DNA from: a virus
Reading direction: 5' to 3' (one strand)
IMG/VR virus record: IMGVR_UViG_3300032083_001527
Span: 1-54,265 of that record
Length of the DNA stretch: 54,265 bases
The notes below the pieces were generated by a model. The model was not told the DNA's origin, did not search any database, and worked only from the letters and a program-made list of their open reading frames with translations. The first letter of the stretch is position 1; each line of letters starts with the position of its first letter. Shown here piece by piece: positions 41,085-49,526 of the stretch. Made by a program: the position numbers and the translations under genes.

Positions 41085-43466
41085 TTACAGGTCTAAACCT
41101 GCATCTCCTGTAACTATATCATTACCTGATGATTCAAACTTTTTAAGTGAATCACCCTCACTTCTTTGTGTAATCATTTCTTTTTGATGACCAGCTTGTC
41201 TATCAACTCTAGCATCTTTTCTATCTTCTCTTAAAGCTTCCATTTTATCTGCAGCTTCTTTTTTCATACCTTCTAGTCTGGTATTTAGTTGAAACTCGTA
41301 TTGCATTAAATCTTTTTTAACACTAGCTTCTTCTCGTAAATATTGTATTTTAAGTTGATTTCTAGTTTGTTCTAGTTGAGCATCAGCCTGAGCGTTAGCT
41401 TGTTTCTTTTGCATTTCAGCTTGAGCTGCTGCTTGTTGTGTTTGAGCGTTTGCTTGTGCTTGTGCTTGTATATTTTGTTGTTGAATTTGTTGATCTCTTC
41501 TTTGCTTTTGTTTCCTTTTAATCTTCAACATTTGATTAGCTAGTTTTATATTTCTTATATTACGTAAATCTATAGCATCATCTAAATCTATAGAGCCTTG
41601 TTGTAAAGAAACCTGTATATTATTTTCTAGCATTTGTTTTTCTTCATCATCTGGCATTAACTCTATAAATATACCAAAATCATAAAGATGTAAGTTTTTC
41701 ATTTCTTCTAACGTAGCTACGTTGTGTGCACCTAATGCCCTTATAAAAGCATCGCGCGTTGGTGAGTACTCTATTATATCTGCTATACGTAGTGATAGAC
41801 ACTCTGCAACCTCAGCCGTAATAAACATCATTGATTGTAATATATGTCTTGTAGCTGTATTAGAATTAGCTGCTGCCATTTTTTGTACACCTACTAAAGC
41901 ATTACGATCTGGAGTACTAGCGTCTCTTGCTTCGTTTAATCCGGTTACATCTCTTATCATTTGTAAATAGTAGTTGTAAGTTGTAATTAAACTTTGTAAT
42001 TTACCACTGTTAACACCGTTGTTTATTTGTTGTATTGGTACTTTACCAGGGTTACCATCACCATCAGATGTAAAACTTCTACCTATAACACTACCAGTTT
42101 GGAAGAACATGTTAAGTGCTTCTTGTGGATTATAATTTGTTCCATTACCAAGATCAACTTCTGCTAAACCATCAGCATCTAAATAAACACCATCAGGCAC
42201 CATACGTGCCATAACTTGTTGTAGCTTTAAATGTGTTAATTGAATCATATCAGCAAAACTAGTTATTCTACTAACAATAGATTCTATTCTACCTTCATAC
42301 ATTCTTGGAGCAACAATTTGGTAATTCATTTTAACTCTACTAAAATCAGAGTCAGTTCTCATCATATTGTCACACATCTTCCATCTAAGTATCTTATCTG
42401 CACCTATAATGTAAACACCTTCATATAAAGTTTCAACAACTCTTTCAAGTTTAGAAAACTTAGCTTCCATATCTGCGGGTGGATTAAATTGATCATCTTT
42501 TTCAATAATCTTTTCGGCACCACTAGCAAGTTCTTTTAATTTATAAACATTATTCATATGAGTTTTATAATTAAAATATAAAACTTGAACTTTATTTTTA
42601 TCTCTACTTGTAACGTAATCTAATGGGTAAGCGTATTTATTTGCTAATTCTTTTATTTCCTCTTCAGATAACTCTGGAAACTCTTTTACTAATTCGTTAA
42701 TAGGTAGTTCTTTTACTTCACCAATATAATATACATCTTCAAAATAAGGTGATTCAGTATGTGAGTAAACTAAATTAGCTGGATCAACGTATTCTGCTTG
42801 AGCTCCAGTGCTAAAATCAAACGTGGTCTTAGTAGCTCCAATACCTAGTACTGTTAAATCGTATAGACATCTTCTTCTAATTAAATCATAATCACTACCT
42901 TCTAGTAAAACGTTTAGCGCTTGTTCTTCTGCTAGCTCTACAGCTTGTTTATAATCAAGTTGCATGTGAAGCGTTAGTTCTTCTTCAGTATCAGGAAGTT
43001 CTTCAGGATTATTTTCGTAAAGATCAATACCAAATTTTTGCTTAACTAAATCTGTGTATGTTCTAGATCTCATGTCACGAAGTATAGACTCCATGTAGTC
43101 TGTTCTTTTCTTAACTCCAAACTCATCTTGTGAAAAACAATTTATTTCAAAGTTTCTTTGAGCCATACCATTAACAACAATATCTACAAACTTAGGAATA
43201 ATAGGTACAGGTTTCCAATCAAGATTTAAATAAGATAAATCACCATTTATAGATAATTCATTTTTATATTTTTGAATAGGTTGTTCTCCTCTAGCATATA
43301 ATCTTAACGTATGAAAATTATTTTTATGACTGTTATATTTAGATGTACTTCCTGAAAACCATTCGTGGCGTATAGCTCTAGCTACTTTTAAACCGTAATC
43401 TTCATTTAGTTTTTCTAAATCGCTAACTGCTTGCGAAGGAAAATTTATAGAGTGTTCTGATCTCAT
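41085..43466 (-). CDS. Portal protein
   Basis: 793 residues. Forms the dodecameric DNA channel at the capsid vertex. It has the expected size and order, directly after the terminase large subunit with a 4-base overlap (ATGA type). Segments such as RLYARGEQPIQKYKNELSIN, LDWKPVPIIPKFVDIVVNGM and IIEKDDQFNPPADMEAKFSK match marine phage portal proteins in character. Residues about 665-745 are a Gln/Ala-rich helix (QQQNIQAQAQANAQTQQAAA), a feature of the portal barrel or C-terminal extension. Confidence 0.85.
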   Translation of the reverse strand: MRSEHSINFPSQAVSDLEKLNEDYGLKVARAIRHEWFSGSTSKYNSHKNNFHTLRLYARGEQPIQKYKNELSINGDLSYLNLDWKPVPIIPKFVDIVVNGMAQRNFEINCFSQDEFGVKKRTDYMESILRDMRSRTYTDLVKQKFGIDLYENNPEELPDTEEELTLHMQLDYKQAVELAEEQALNVLLEGSDYDLIRRRCLYDLTVLGIGATKTTFDFSTGAQAEYVDPANLVYSHTESPYFEDVYYIGEVKELPINELVKEFPELSEEEIKELANKYAYPLDYVTSRDKNKVQVLYFNYKTHMNNVYKLKELASGAEKIIEKDDQFNPPADMEAKFSKLERVVETLYEGVYIIGADKILRWKMCDNMMRTDSDFSRVKMNYQIVAPRMYEGRIESIVSRITSFADMIQLTHLKLQQVMARMVPDGVYLDADGLAEVDLGNGTNYNPQEALNMFFQTGSVIGRSFTSDGDGNPGKVPIQQINNGVNSGKLQSLITTYNYYLQMIRDVTGLNEARDASTPDRNALVGVQKMAAANSNTATRHILQSMMFITAEVAECLSLRIADIIEYSPTRDAFIRALGAHNVATLEEMKNLHLYDFGIFIELMPDDEEKQMLENNIQVSLQQGSIDLDDAIDLRNIRNIKLANQMLKIKRKQKQRRDQQIQQQNIQAQAQANAQTQQAAAQAEMQKKQANAQADAQLEQTRNQLKIQYLREEASVKKDLMQYEFQLNTRLEGMKKEAADKMEALREDRKDARVDRQAGHQKEMITQRSEGDSLKKFESSGNDIVTGDAGLDL

Positions 43467-45700
43467 ATTTTATTTTTAATTATCGTAGATGAAAATCCTT
43501 TATTATTATATTTTGATATATGTAAATTTAATGGTTCTTTTTTTTGTTTAGGGTTTGGTCTATATAAATGTCTATTGCAAGCCATGATTGCTAGTCCAGA
43601 ACTTATTGACGCATCGTGTTTAGTTCTTCTATTTATATTGAATTTAGACCAATCATTAAGTGTACTATTAAAATACATTGTTCCATAAGTGTTGTCTTGT
43701 AGTAAACCAACGTGATCGTTTATGTACATTTCTATAGCAGCAGCGTGAGCTTGTTTTATATCTTCACTAGAGTTTGGTATCCCACCTACTTCTTTTTCTG
43801 CAACTGATAATTTATTCCATATTTTATCAGGCCTATTCATACTAAAACCTCTATAACCTCTTCTACGTAAATAGTACAATAACCTTGGTTTATTATTCTC
43901 TGCTAATAGTGGCATGCCGTAGAATACTAGCGCCATTAAAACATCTTCAAAAAATATCTCAGCTGTTTGTGGTCTTGCTATATATTCAAGGAAAAAAGTA
44001 TTTGCTGGTGCATCTTCCATAGAAAACTTTGTTAAACCGTGCAAAGCACCTTTTGATCCTCTTCTATCCACTGTTCCAGATATATCATATGAGTCACAAC
44101 CAAATGCACCCATGTGCTCGTTACCTGGATAACGTACGCCATTTTTAATTATAACGTTATTTTGCAATTTTTGTCCTGGAACCCAACTAATATTAAACCT
44201 ACCATTAGGATCTGGATTAAAAGTAACTAGTGTATCTTTTTTACCGCCAACCCACTGAAAGTTACCAGCTGTAGTTACAGATGAGTTTCTATTACCTTCA
44301 TTATAATCTATCTGCTCGTATATTTTTATAAGGTTAAATAAACTATTTTTTGTTTCATCTCTAAACGCATGCTCTTCTGTTCTAGGAAACTGACGATAAA
44401 ATTCATTTAAAGCATCTTGGTCATCTTTTAATCCATGTGCTTCATTTTCCCAATGATCAATTACTCCTTGATCTATCTCTACTCCATGTGGATCAAATGC
44501 TTGTTGTTTAGGATTAGTGAACACAGGTCGTCCGAATTCATCAATGAATCCCTCGTAATTCCATTCCATAGGAATAAACAAAGAATATAATCCCGACTTA
44601 GTCTGTCCATTTCTATTTCGTCTGGTAACATCTGAATCATTATATAGATTTTTAAAATTATCACCTCCTTTATCTAAGGCATTGGATGTGCTTCCCATCA
44701 TACACTTACCAACTATTCTACTACCTAAACGTAAACAAGTTTTTGTAACTCTCCAGTTGTTTTTTATGTTATCAGGTCTTTCCCACTTACCACTTTCATC
44801 ATGAACTAGTAGGTTTAACTTTTCACCATCATAGCTATTATCACCTGTATTTTTCCAGTCTATAGTTGTATCAAGACCCTGCATGTCATCAATCTCCTCT
44901 CGCTCCCTCATCTTTTTACGAGTAAACTTTTTAGCTGGTACTCTATAAGCTAGTTCAGATTTAGGTCGATCCATACCATCTTGTATTGGTTTGAAAAAGA
45001 AAGGATAGTTTAAACTTATTGGCACAACTTTATCAGTAAACATTTTCTTTGCATCGGCACCCGTTTTAGACAATATACCAAATCTACTATCACTTGCTAG
45101 AGTTGCCATGTTAACAGTTTCAGAAGAACTCATAAAAGAAAAACCAGAACGTCTATTTTTTAAATAACACATTCCGTAACTTCTTTTATCTGCTTTACAC
45201 GCTTCCCAAAATATATAGAATAATCTATTTGCTTCTCTAAAGTCTGGTGCTCCAACGTCTATTTTACTCCATTGTAAATACATATAGTGCGTACCAGTCA
45301 TATAAGTTGGTTCACCTTTGTTCATAAACCAAAACCCTTCTTCTCTTCTTTTAAACTCTTCGTCTATATATCCATAATGCTTTTCTTTAAAATCATCTGG
45401 ATAAACTTGCCAGTCAAATACTGTTTTAATTTTTTTAAAATCAGGATTAGGTGAAAACTGTTTCCACTTTTGTTCTTGTTTAATTTTGCTACAAGAATAA
45501 ATTTCTTTAGGTTGTTTAGGTAAAGCTATTTGTAAACCTTGTATTTCGATAACATCACCTATCATACCGGTTTTAGATATTACAACAACATCATTTTCTT
45601 TGTTATAACCATACTCCCACTTTTTAGATTTATTTAATCTTTTTATTGTAGTTAGTTTTACTGGCTCAACTATTTTATATAGTGTTTGCTCGTAACTCAT
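43463..45700 (-). CDS. Terminase large subunit
   Basis: 745 residues. ATPase-nuclease that packages DNA. A divergent Walker A is seen as YLKNRRSGFSFM (about 179-190, with the Arg/Lys-rich GxS form), Walker B LNLLVHDESGKW (D301, E302), a coupling motif GSTSN (336-340) and the nuclease start GAFGCDSYDIS (D536, D539). The N-terminal 130 residues precede the usual adaptor motif. It overlaps the putative small subunit by 4 bases and the portal by 4 bases. Confidence 0.9.
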   Translation of the reverse strand: MSYEQTLYKIVEPVKLTTIKRLNKSKKWEYGYNKENDVVVISKTGMIGDVIEIQGLQIALPKQPKEIYSCSKIKQEQKWKQFSPNPDFKKIKTVFDWQVYPDDFKEKHYGYIDEEFKRREEGFWFMNKGEPTYMTGTHYMYLQWSKIDVGAPDFREANRLFYIFWEACKADKRSYGMCYLKNRRSGFSFMSSSETVNMATLASDSRFGILSKTGADAKKMFTDKVVPISLNYPFFFKPIQDGMDRPKSELAYRVPAKKFTRKKMREREEIDDMQGLDTTIDWKNTGDNSYDGEKLNLLVHDESGKWERPDNIKNNWRVTKTCLRLGSRIVGKCMMGSTSNALDKGGDNFKNLYNDSDVTRRNRNGQTKSGLYSLFIPMEWNYEGFIDEFGRPVFTNPKQQAFDPHGVEIDQGVIDHWENEAHGLKDDQDALNEFYRQFPRTEEHAFRDETKNSLFNLIKIYEQIDYNEGNRNSSVTTAGNFQWVGGKKDTLVTFNPDPNGRFNISWVPGQKLQNNVIIKNGVRYPGNEHMGAFGCDSYDISGTVDRRGSKGALHGLTKFSMEDAPANTFFLEYIARPQTAEIFFEDVLMALVFYGMPLLAENNKPRLLYYLRRRGYRGFSMNRPDKIWNKLSVAEKEVGGIPNSSEDIKQAHAAAIEMYINDHVGLLQDNTYGTMYFNSTLNDWSKFNINRRTKHDASISSGLAIMACNRHLYRPNPKQKKEPLNLHISKYNNKGFSSTIIKNKI

Positions 45701-45969
45701 TTTGATCTACCTTCTGCGAATCCTTTAAACTTATTTTCTTTTGCTTCTACAGTCTTGCCATCTAACATAGCTTCTTCCTCGTGAATCCTGTTTAGTATTT
45801 CAAACGCATCGAATATAGCTAACTTTTTTGTAGCTGCCGCGTTCTTTAATCTATCTGCTGATATATCTTCGTCTGAATCAACTATTTCTTCTCTAGCAAC
45901 TTTAATAAGTTCTTCAACCGCTTTGTGCCCAGCTTGGATTATATTCTTCTTCGTTTCCTTGATATTCAT
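45697..45969 (-). CDS. Putative terminase small subunit
   Basis: 90 residues, mostly helical: KETKKNIIQAGHKAVEELIK, VAREEIVDSDEDISADRLKN, AAATKKLAIFDAFEILNRIH. Position immediately upstream of the large subunit with a 4-base overlap, plus size, support a small-subunit role (recognition of packaging DNA). No helix-turn-helix is clear. Its first 56 bases overlap the end of the GroES-like gene in another frame. Confidence 0.55.
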   Translation of the reverse strand: MNIKETKKNIIQAGHKAVEELIKVAREEIVDSDEDISADRLKNAAATKKLAIFDAFEILNRIHEEEAMLDGKTVEAKENKFKGFAEGRSK

Positions 45970-46501
45970 ATTTAATTGTAATAAATTTATTTAAAACTCT
46001 ATATAATCTTTTACCTTCAATAATAAATTCATATTCACTATTTGGTGTAAAACCAACTAAAGTATTTAAATTATAAGCACCATCTGTATACTTTATAATA
46101 CCAGTTAATGGTTGCTCATTATCGTTAGTTAGATTATTTGTAGATTTTATAGGTTGTACAAAACTATATCCAGGTGTAGCGATCCAATCTTTTCTTTTAT
46201 ATAAATACAGTTGATCTTGTGATATTATATATTTATCTTCTTTCCAATAAGATCTACTATTCTTCTCTCTACCTTTAACATCGTGCCATCTTCTAAAAAT
46301 ATTATGATGCACTATTACTTCATCACCCACGTTAATAGGTGATTGAAATAATAATGGAGTAGCGATAACTTTTGCTAATCTATTTACATATTGATGATTA
46401 AAAACCTCAGTGTTTAATATTAAATTTTTATCACCAACTTTTGTAGAATTATTATATCTTTCACCTATTGGAGATACAATAAAATCTTTATAAGCTTTCA
46501 T
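45914..46501 (-). CDS. GroES/Cpn10-like fold protein
   Basis: 195 residues. The middle VIATPLLFQSPINVGDEVIV and HHNIFRRWHDVKGREKNSRS follow the Cpn10 pattern (beta-barrel with PxxVGDxVxVHxN), and the sequence continues into QDQLYLYKRKDWIATPGYSF and VQPIK. A second, classical GroES is encoded at 49269-49526, so this longer relative may have a separate assembly role near terminase. Alternatively it is an unrelated small beta-barrel. It overlaps the next gene by 56 bases in a different frame; both frames look coding. Confidence 0.55.
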   Translation of the reverse strand: MKAYKDFIVSPIGERYNNSTKVGDKNLILNTEVFNHQYVNRLAKVIATPLLFQSPINVGDEVIVHHNIFRRWHDVKGREKNSRSYWKEDKYIISQDQLYLYKRKDWIATPGYSFVQPIKSTNNLTNDNEQPLTGIIKYTDGAYNLNTLVGFTPNSEYEFIIEGKRLYRVLNKFITIKYEYQGNEEEYNPSWAQSG

Positions 46502-46725
46502 TAGTATTCTAGATTATACTCAACTGATATGGCCATATTTTTATTAAAATCTTTCCAAGGTATAACCACCTCTTCTTTTCTAATATAAATACAATACTTG
46601 TCTTCTTCTTCTATTATATCACATATTTTGTGTCCGCCGTAAACTTCTTGTTGCACAGCATAATGCATTGAATCTGTTTTATAATCTTTACCTATAGTAA
46701 TTTTTCTGATGATATTATTTTTCAT
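46501..46725 (-). CDS. Small conserved-type phage protein
   Basis: 74 residues from ATG 46725. A longer start at 46761 was rejected because it adds 12 poorly conserved residues inside the upstream gene. Sequence segments: IIRKITIGKDYKTDSMHYAV, QQEVYGGHKICDIIEEEDKY, VVIPWKDFNKNMAISVEYNL. Beta-rich, no membrane span. The GKDYKxxxMHYxVxQ pattern is one I recall near terminase genes in marine phages. Function unknown. Confidence 0.62.
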   Translation of the reverse strand: MKNNIIRKITIGKDYKTDSMHYAVQQEVYGGHKICDIIEEEDKYCIYIRKEEVVIPWKDFNKNMAISVEYNLEY

Positions 46726-46996
46726 CTTTATTTTCTTTAGGCCAGTTGATACTACCATCATCTAGATTAATATCATAAGTACCGTATTCTTTAGCTAACT
46801 TATCTTGCATAGTTTTAACTCCCTTTTGAGCTTCATCAAGACCGTGTAGTAAATGATGTTTTTGAGCTTCTACTTTGCCTATGTTAAATTGTAATCCATT
46901 TATAGTATTAACTATTTTTTGTAATTCATCTAAATGAATATCTGATATTTTATCAACCTTTTGCTTAAGGTCGATAACCTTTTCTTTTTTTGCCAT
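46715..46996 (-). CDS. Small coiled-coil protein
   Basis: 93 residues. Two helical heptad-like segments (DLKQKVDKISDIHLDELQKI, NTINGLQFNIGKVEAQKHHL, DEAQKGVKTMQDKLAKEYGT) and a C-terminal YDINLDDGSINWP strand. Preceded by a TTTAA tandem repeat. It resembles small coiled-coil proteins placed before terminase genes in related phages; a role in packaging is only positional. Confidence 0.62.
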   Translation of the reverse strand: MAKKEKVIDLKQKVDKISDIHLDELQKIVNTINGLQFNIGKVEAQKHHLLHGLDEAQKGVKTMQDKLAKEYGTYDINLDDGSINWPKENKDEK

Positions 46997-46997
46997 A

Positions 46998-47021
46998 TTT
47001 AATTTAATTTAATTTAATTTA
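46998..47021. repeat. TTTAA tandem repeat in a 5' leader
   Basis: Four and a half copies of TTTAA, placed directly before the start codon of 46715-46996 (minus strand reads (TTAAA)n then TATG). Pure A/T and within an untranslated leader. It may vary in copy number and so tune translation or promoter spacing. Confidence 0.7.
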
Positions 47022-47028
47022 TATTTTT

Positions 47029-47859
47029 TTAGTATTCAAACCCAAGTTCAAGTCTTATTGGGCTTTTAAAACAAAGTTGTTCGTTATTATCAATTTGTTC
47101 ACTTATATTTTTAACTGTCATTGTTGTCGTACTATCTACAGTAACAACTTCCATGGTTGGCCCACCAGTTTCACCAACTAATATATCTCCTGATCCAAAT
47201 ACAGTGAGAGGATTTGTTCCATCTACTGTTATTTGAACAGCAGCAGTTGAAGCGGCTTGATTACCAACTTGATTTAAATCTACATCTGTACCAAAATCAA
47301 AAGCACCATGAGCTATAGCAGCGACAAAATAAGTTTCATATCCTTCTGGTGTTTCGCTCATAGAAGATGCTGTTGATGTACCATCATCATAATTAAACCC
47401 TGACGGATGAGTAAGAGAGTTATTAAACGGAACACCATCTGAGTTTAATATTATTGTTGGAGCTACTTTACCTGTAAAATCACCAGTATTGAAAACACTA
47501 TATCCAACTAAATGATCCGTATCAGTTGATGCACTTTCGTCTATTAGTATTTTACCTATTATATGTCTTCTGTAACTTGCCGAAAACGCAGCGGACATGC
47601 TAGAATGAATAATATCAAATCTAGGTGGGGCTACGCCATTAACTGTTCTAGCAAAGTAAAGTGTAAAATCGTGACTATTGCCTGCTGTTGCATTAGTACC
47701 CTGGATTATTCCGCTGATATTAGTTAACTTAGCAGTACCTTTTGGTATGTGAAATTTATTCCAAGTGAATAAACAGTCGTTGTCAGAATATGCTGTACCC
47801 ATAGCGGTAGCAACTGTAAAATCTGGTCTAACTGTTGTTTGATAAAATCTTGAGTTCAT
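47029..47859 (-). CDS. Virion structural protein, unknown role
   Basis: 276 residues. Beta-rich with aromatic strands (YQTTVRPDFTVATAMGTAYS, HDFTLYFARTVNGVAPPRFD, RHIIGKILIDESAS) and a Thr/Val-rich C-terminal half (VQITVDGTNPLTVFGSGDIL), ending in RLELGFEY. No catalytic motif, membrane span or signal. Composition indicates a virion protein (fibre, spike or decoration). It lies between the coiled-coil gene and the holin gene. Confidence 0.58.
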   Translation of the reverse strand: MNSRFYQTTVRPDFTVATAMGTAYSDNDCLFTWNKFHIPKGTAKLTNISGIIQGTNATAGNSHDFTLYFARTVNGVAPPRFDIIHSSMSAAFSASYRRHIIGKILIDESASTDTDHLVGYSVFNTGDFTGKVAPTIILNSDGVPFNNSLTHPSGFNYDDGTSTASSMSETPEGYETYFVAAIAHGAFDFGTDVDLNQVGNQAASTAAVQITVDGTNPLTVFGSGDILVGETGGPTMEVVTVDSTTTMTVKNISEQIDNNEQLCFKSPIRLELGFEY

Positions 47860-47862
47860 ATC

Positions 47863-48291
47863 TTATTTTTTATTATTTTGTTGTTCTTGATTCTTTTTTG
47901 ACGATCCGCCGAAAAAGAAGTCGACTACCGTATTAACCTTTGCGCTCATTGCGCCAAATATTGTAGAGATAAAACTTATCTCAAATTCTCCTAGCTCTAG
48001 ATCACCTGTTACAAAGTATCTAAACATCATGAAGCTTAATCCAAAGTACGCAATTGTAAATAACGTTGCAAGTATTTTTTGAATAAGAGCGTCGTCTTTG
48101 TACATATCTCTAGCGCTCTTTCTGTCTTCGACTTCTTGTTTGAAGGCTTCTTGCTCTGCTTCAAGTAGTAGTCGTTTAAGCGCAAGTTTCGCTTCATCTC
48201 TTTCTTTGTCCGTTGTAATAACTTTATCAAGTATTCCTTCTGCATTTTTTACTACCGTGCTGAATAAGCCACCTACTAAATTCTTTATCAT
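47863..48291 (-). CDS. Holin, 3TM-superfamily type
   Basis: 142 residues. The N-terminal amphipathic part (GGLFSTVVKNAEGILDKVIT), a charged coiled-coil middle (EQEAFKQEVEDRKSARDMYK), then membrane segments (IQKILATLFTIAYFGLSFMM, about 70-90; ISFISTIFGAMSAKVNTVVD, about 105-124) and FFFGGSSKKNQEQQNNKK at the end. The order KLALKRLL...RKSARDMYKDD...TM...FFFGGSS is that of the Holin_3TM family. It would form the inner-membrane pores timing lysis and pair with the DUF5675-like enzyme at 11621-12079. Confidence 0.82.
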   Translation of the reverse strand: MIKNLVGGLFSTVVKNAEGILDKVITTDKERDEAKLALKRLLLEAEQEAFKQEVEDRKSARDMYKDDALIQKILATLFTIAYFGLSFMMFRYFVTGDLELGEFEISFISTIFGAMSAKVNTVVDFFFGGSSKKNQEQQNNKK

Positions 48292-48728
48292 CGTTCATTA
48301 TCTTTTATCATATCATCGATAGACTTATTCATGACCTTATCGGTATATGATTTGTTATTAAAAAAAATACTCTTTTCAGAAGTTGGTATATCTTCTTCAC
48401 CTAAGAGTATCCTATATATTCTACTTATTAAGTGCGAACACTTAAAGGAGGTTTTGAATACAGAGTATTTGATGGTTGTTCTATTTCTATGTCTCCACGT
48501 TTCGATCCAACCATTCCTCCTTAATTTCTCCCAACGGTTTTTATCCCAACTCATGGTATATGTTCCGTCGATAAATTCATTTCTTGTAAAACGCCCCTTG
48601 CAATCTAAATATATTAAGAGTTCAAGGTCTGCATCTGTTAACCCGTAAGTTTTACAGGCCCATTTTCTAACGAGCCTGTAATACTTAAGGATTTGTAAAT
48701 CACGTAAATCGTGACTTGTTAATCTCAT
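48288..48728 (-). CDS. Winged-helix (MarR-like) DNA-binding protein
   Basis: 146 residues. LVRKWACKTYGLTDADLELL, IYLDCKGRFTRNEFIDGTYT, SWDKNRWEKLRRNGWIETWR then RHRNRTTIKYSVF fits a MarR-type winged helix with recognition helix and beta wing. The C-terminal RIYRILLGEEDIPTSEKSIF is conserved in phage homologues that I recall. It overlaps the holin by 4 bases. It could regulate late genes or act in packaging-site recognition; the two cannot be separated here. Confidence 0.7.
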   Translation of the reverse strand: MRLTSHDLRDLQILKYYRLVRKWACKTYGLTDADLELLIYLDCKGRFTRNEFIDGTYTMSWDKNRWEKLRRNGWIETWRHRNRTTIKYSVFKTSFKCSHLISRIYRILLGEEDIPTSEKSIFFNNKSYTDKVMNKSIDDMIKDNER

Positions 48729-48735
48729 GCTAATA

Positions 48736-49152
48736 TTAGTCAGCAGTTTCAGAGTGCTCTACAACGTGTATACCAGATACACCAGCAAGACCTGTTCCCG
48801 CGTTTCCATCAAAAACATCGATCATACCAGTGATATGGGGTTGTCCATACATTTTGTTAACTAAATCGGTAAGAACCGCTTTTTGTGTGTTAACAGTAGT
48901 AAGGTCTAAAACAACGATGTCATTGTAGTCAGCAGAAGCGTCATCAGCATCTCCAGCTCCTCCTGGTTGTTTTGCTTTTGGCTTGAAGAACAAAGATAAC
49001 CTATCGTCATCATCTGCAATTGCACCACCTAAAGCAGCATCACCAGAACAAGCTCCCATAAAAGAAGAAGCAGGATATATGTTTGATCCAGTAACTTCAT
49101 CATGGTCATCTGTCAATGTAGCACTTTGTCTAAAATACAAATATCTTTCCAT
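48736..49152 (-). CDS. Small structural-type protein
   Basis: 138 residues, acidic: YLYFRQSATLTDDHDEVTGS, then NIYPASSFMGACSGDAALGG, an Asp/Ala-rich low-complexity part and VVLDLTTVNTQKAVLTDLVN. The start YxYFR...ATLTxDxD is found in small proteins near capsid genes of some marine phages (recall). First gene after a 116-base AT-rich gap (49153-49268), which may hold a promoter. Function unknown. Confidence 0.6.
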   Translation of the reverse strand: MERYLYFRQSATLTDDHDEVTGSNIYPASSFMGACSGDAALGGAIADDDDRLSLFFKPKAKQPGGAGDADDASADYNDIVVLDLTTVNTQKAVLTDLVNKMYGQPHITGMIDVFDGNAGTGLAGVSGIHVVEHSETAD

Positions 49153-49268
49153 TTTAATTTTTTTTTAATGATTAATAATTAATTTATGATTTTCTGTTTC
49201 TTGTTTATGGTTTATAGTTTATGTATAATCTACTTTAATAGATATTACACGCTTTTTGTAAATAGTAA

Positions 49269-49526
49269 TTATTCTACTATAACTATATCTCTAGCGCGTA
49301 TAACTTTATACATAGTATTATTGTAAGCAATATCATGTCCAGCTATCGCATCATAATATATAATATCACCCTTGTTAACAACAGGAACATCGTTGCCTGT
49401 AGAAATAACGTTAGCTTTTTTGTATCTATTCGTTTCATCTGTTTCATCTGTTAAGATTAAACCACCAACTTTCTTTGGACCTTCTTTTATTATGTCAATT
49501 ATTACGTAATCGTTAACTGCTTGCAT
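49269..49526 (-). CDS. groES: Co-chaperonin GroES
   Basis: 85 residues. Caps the chaperonin ring. The Cpn10 pattern is seen: AVNDYVIIDIIKEGPK, mobile loop KVGGLILTDETDETNR (GGLIL corresponds to the hydrophobic GGIVL tripeptide region that binds GroEL), VISTGNDVPVVNKGDIIYYD and a C-terminal YKVIRARDIVIVE. It overlaps the end of groEL by 14 bases, which is the reverse of the usual bacterial groES-groEL order. The phage therefore supplies both chaperonin parts, probably for capsid or giant-protein folding. Confidence 0.85.
   Translation of the reverse strand: MQAVNDYVIIDIIKEGPKKVGGLILTDETDETNRYKKANVISTGNDVPVVNKGDIIYYDAIAGHDIAYNNTMYKVIRARDIVIVE

Noticed and set aside
44479-44664. 61-residue ORF inside the terminase gene
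   Set aside because: Same-strand shadow frame inside the terminase large subunit gene with no supporting features.
49153-49268. Possible gene or classical Bacteroidetes promoter in the 116-base gap after groES
   Set aside because: No ORF of useful length and no clear TTG...TAnnTTTG pair. Only a TGTAATATC fragment loosely like the repeated motif was seen.
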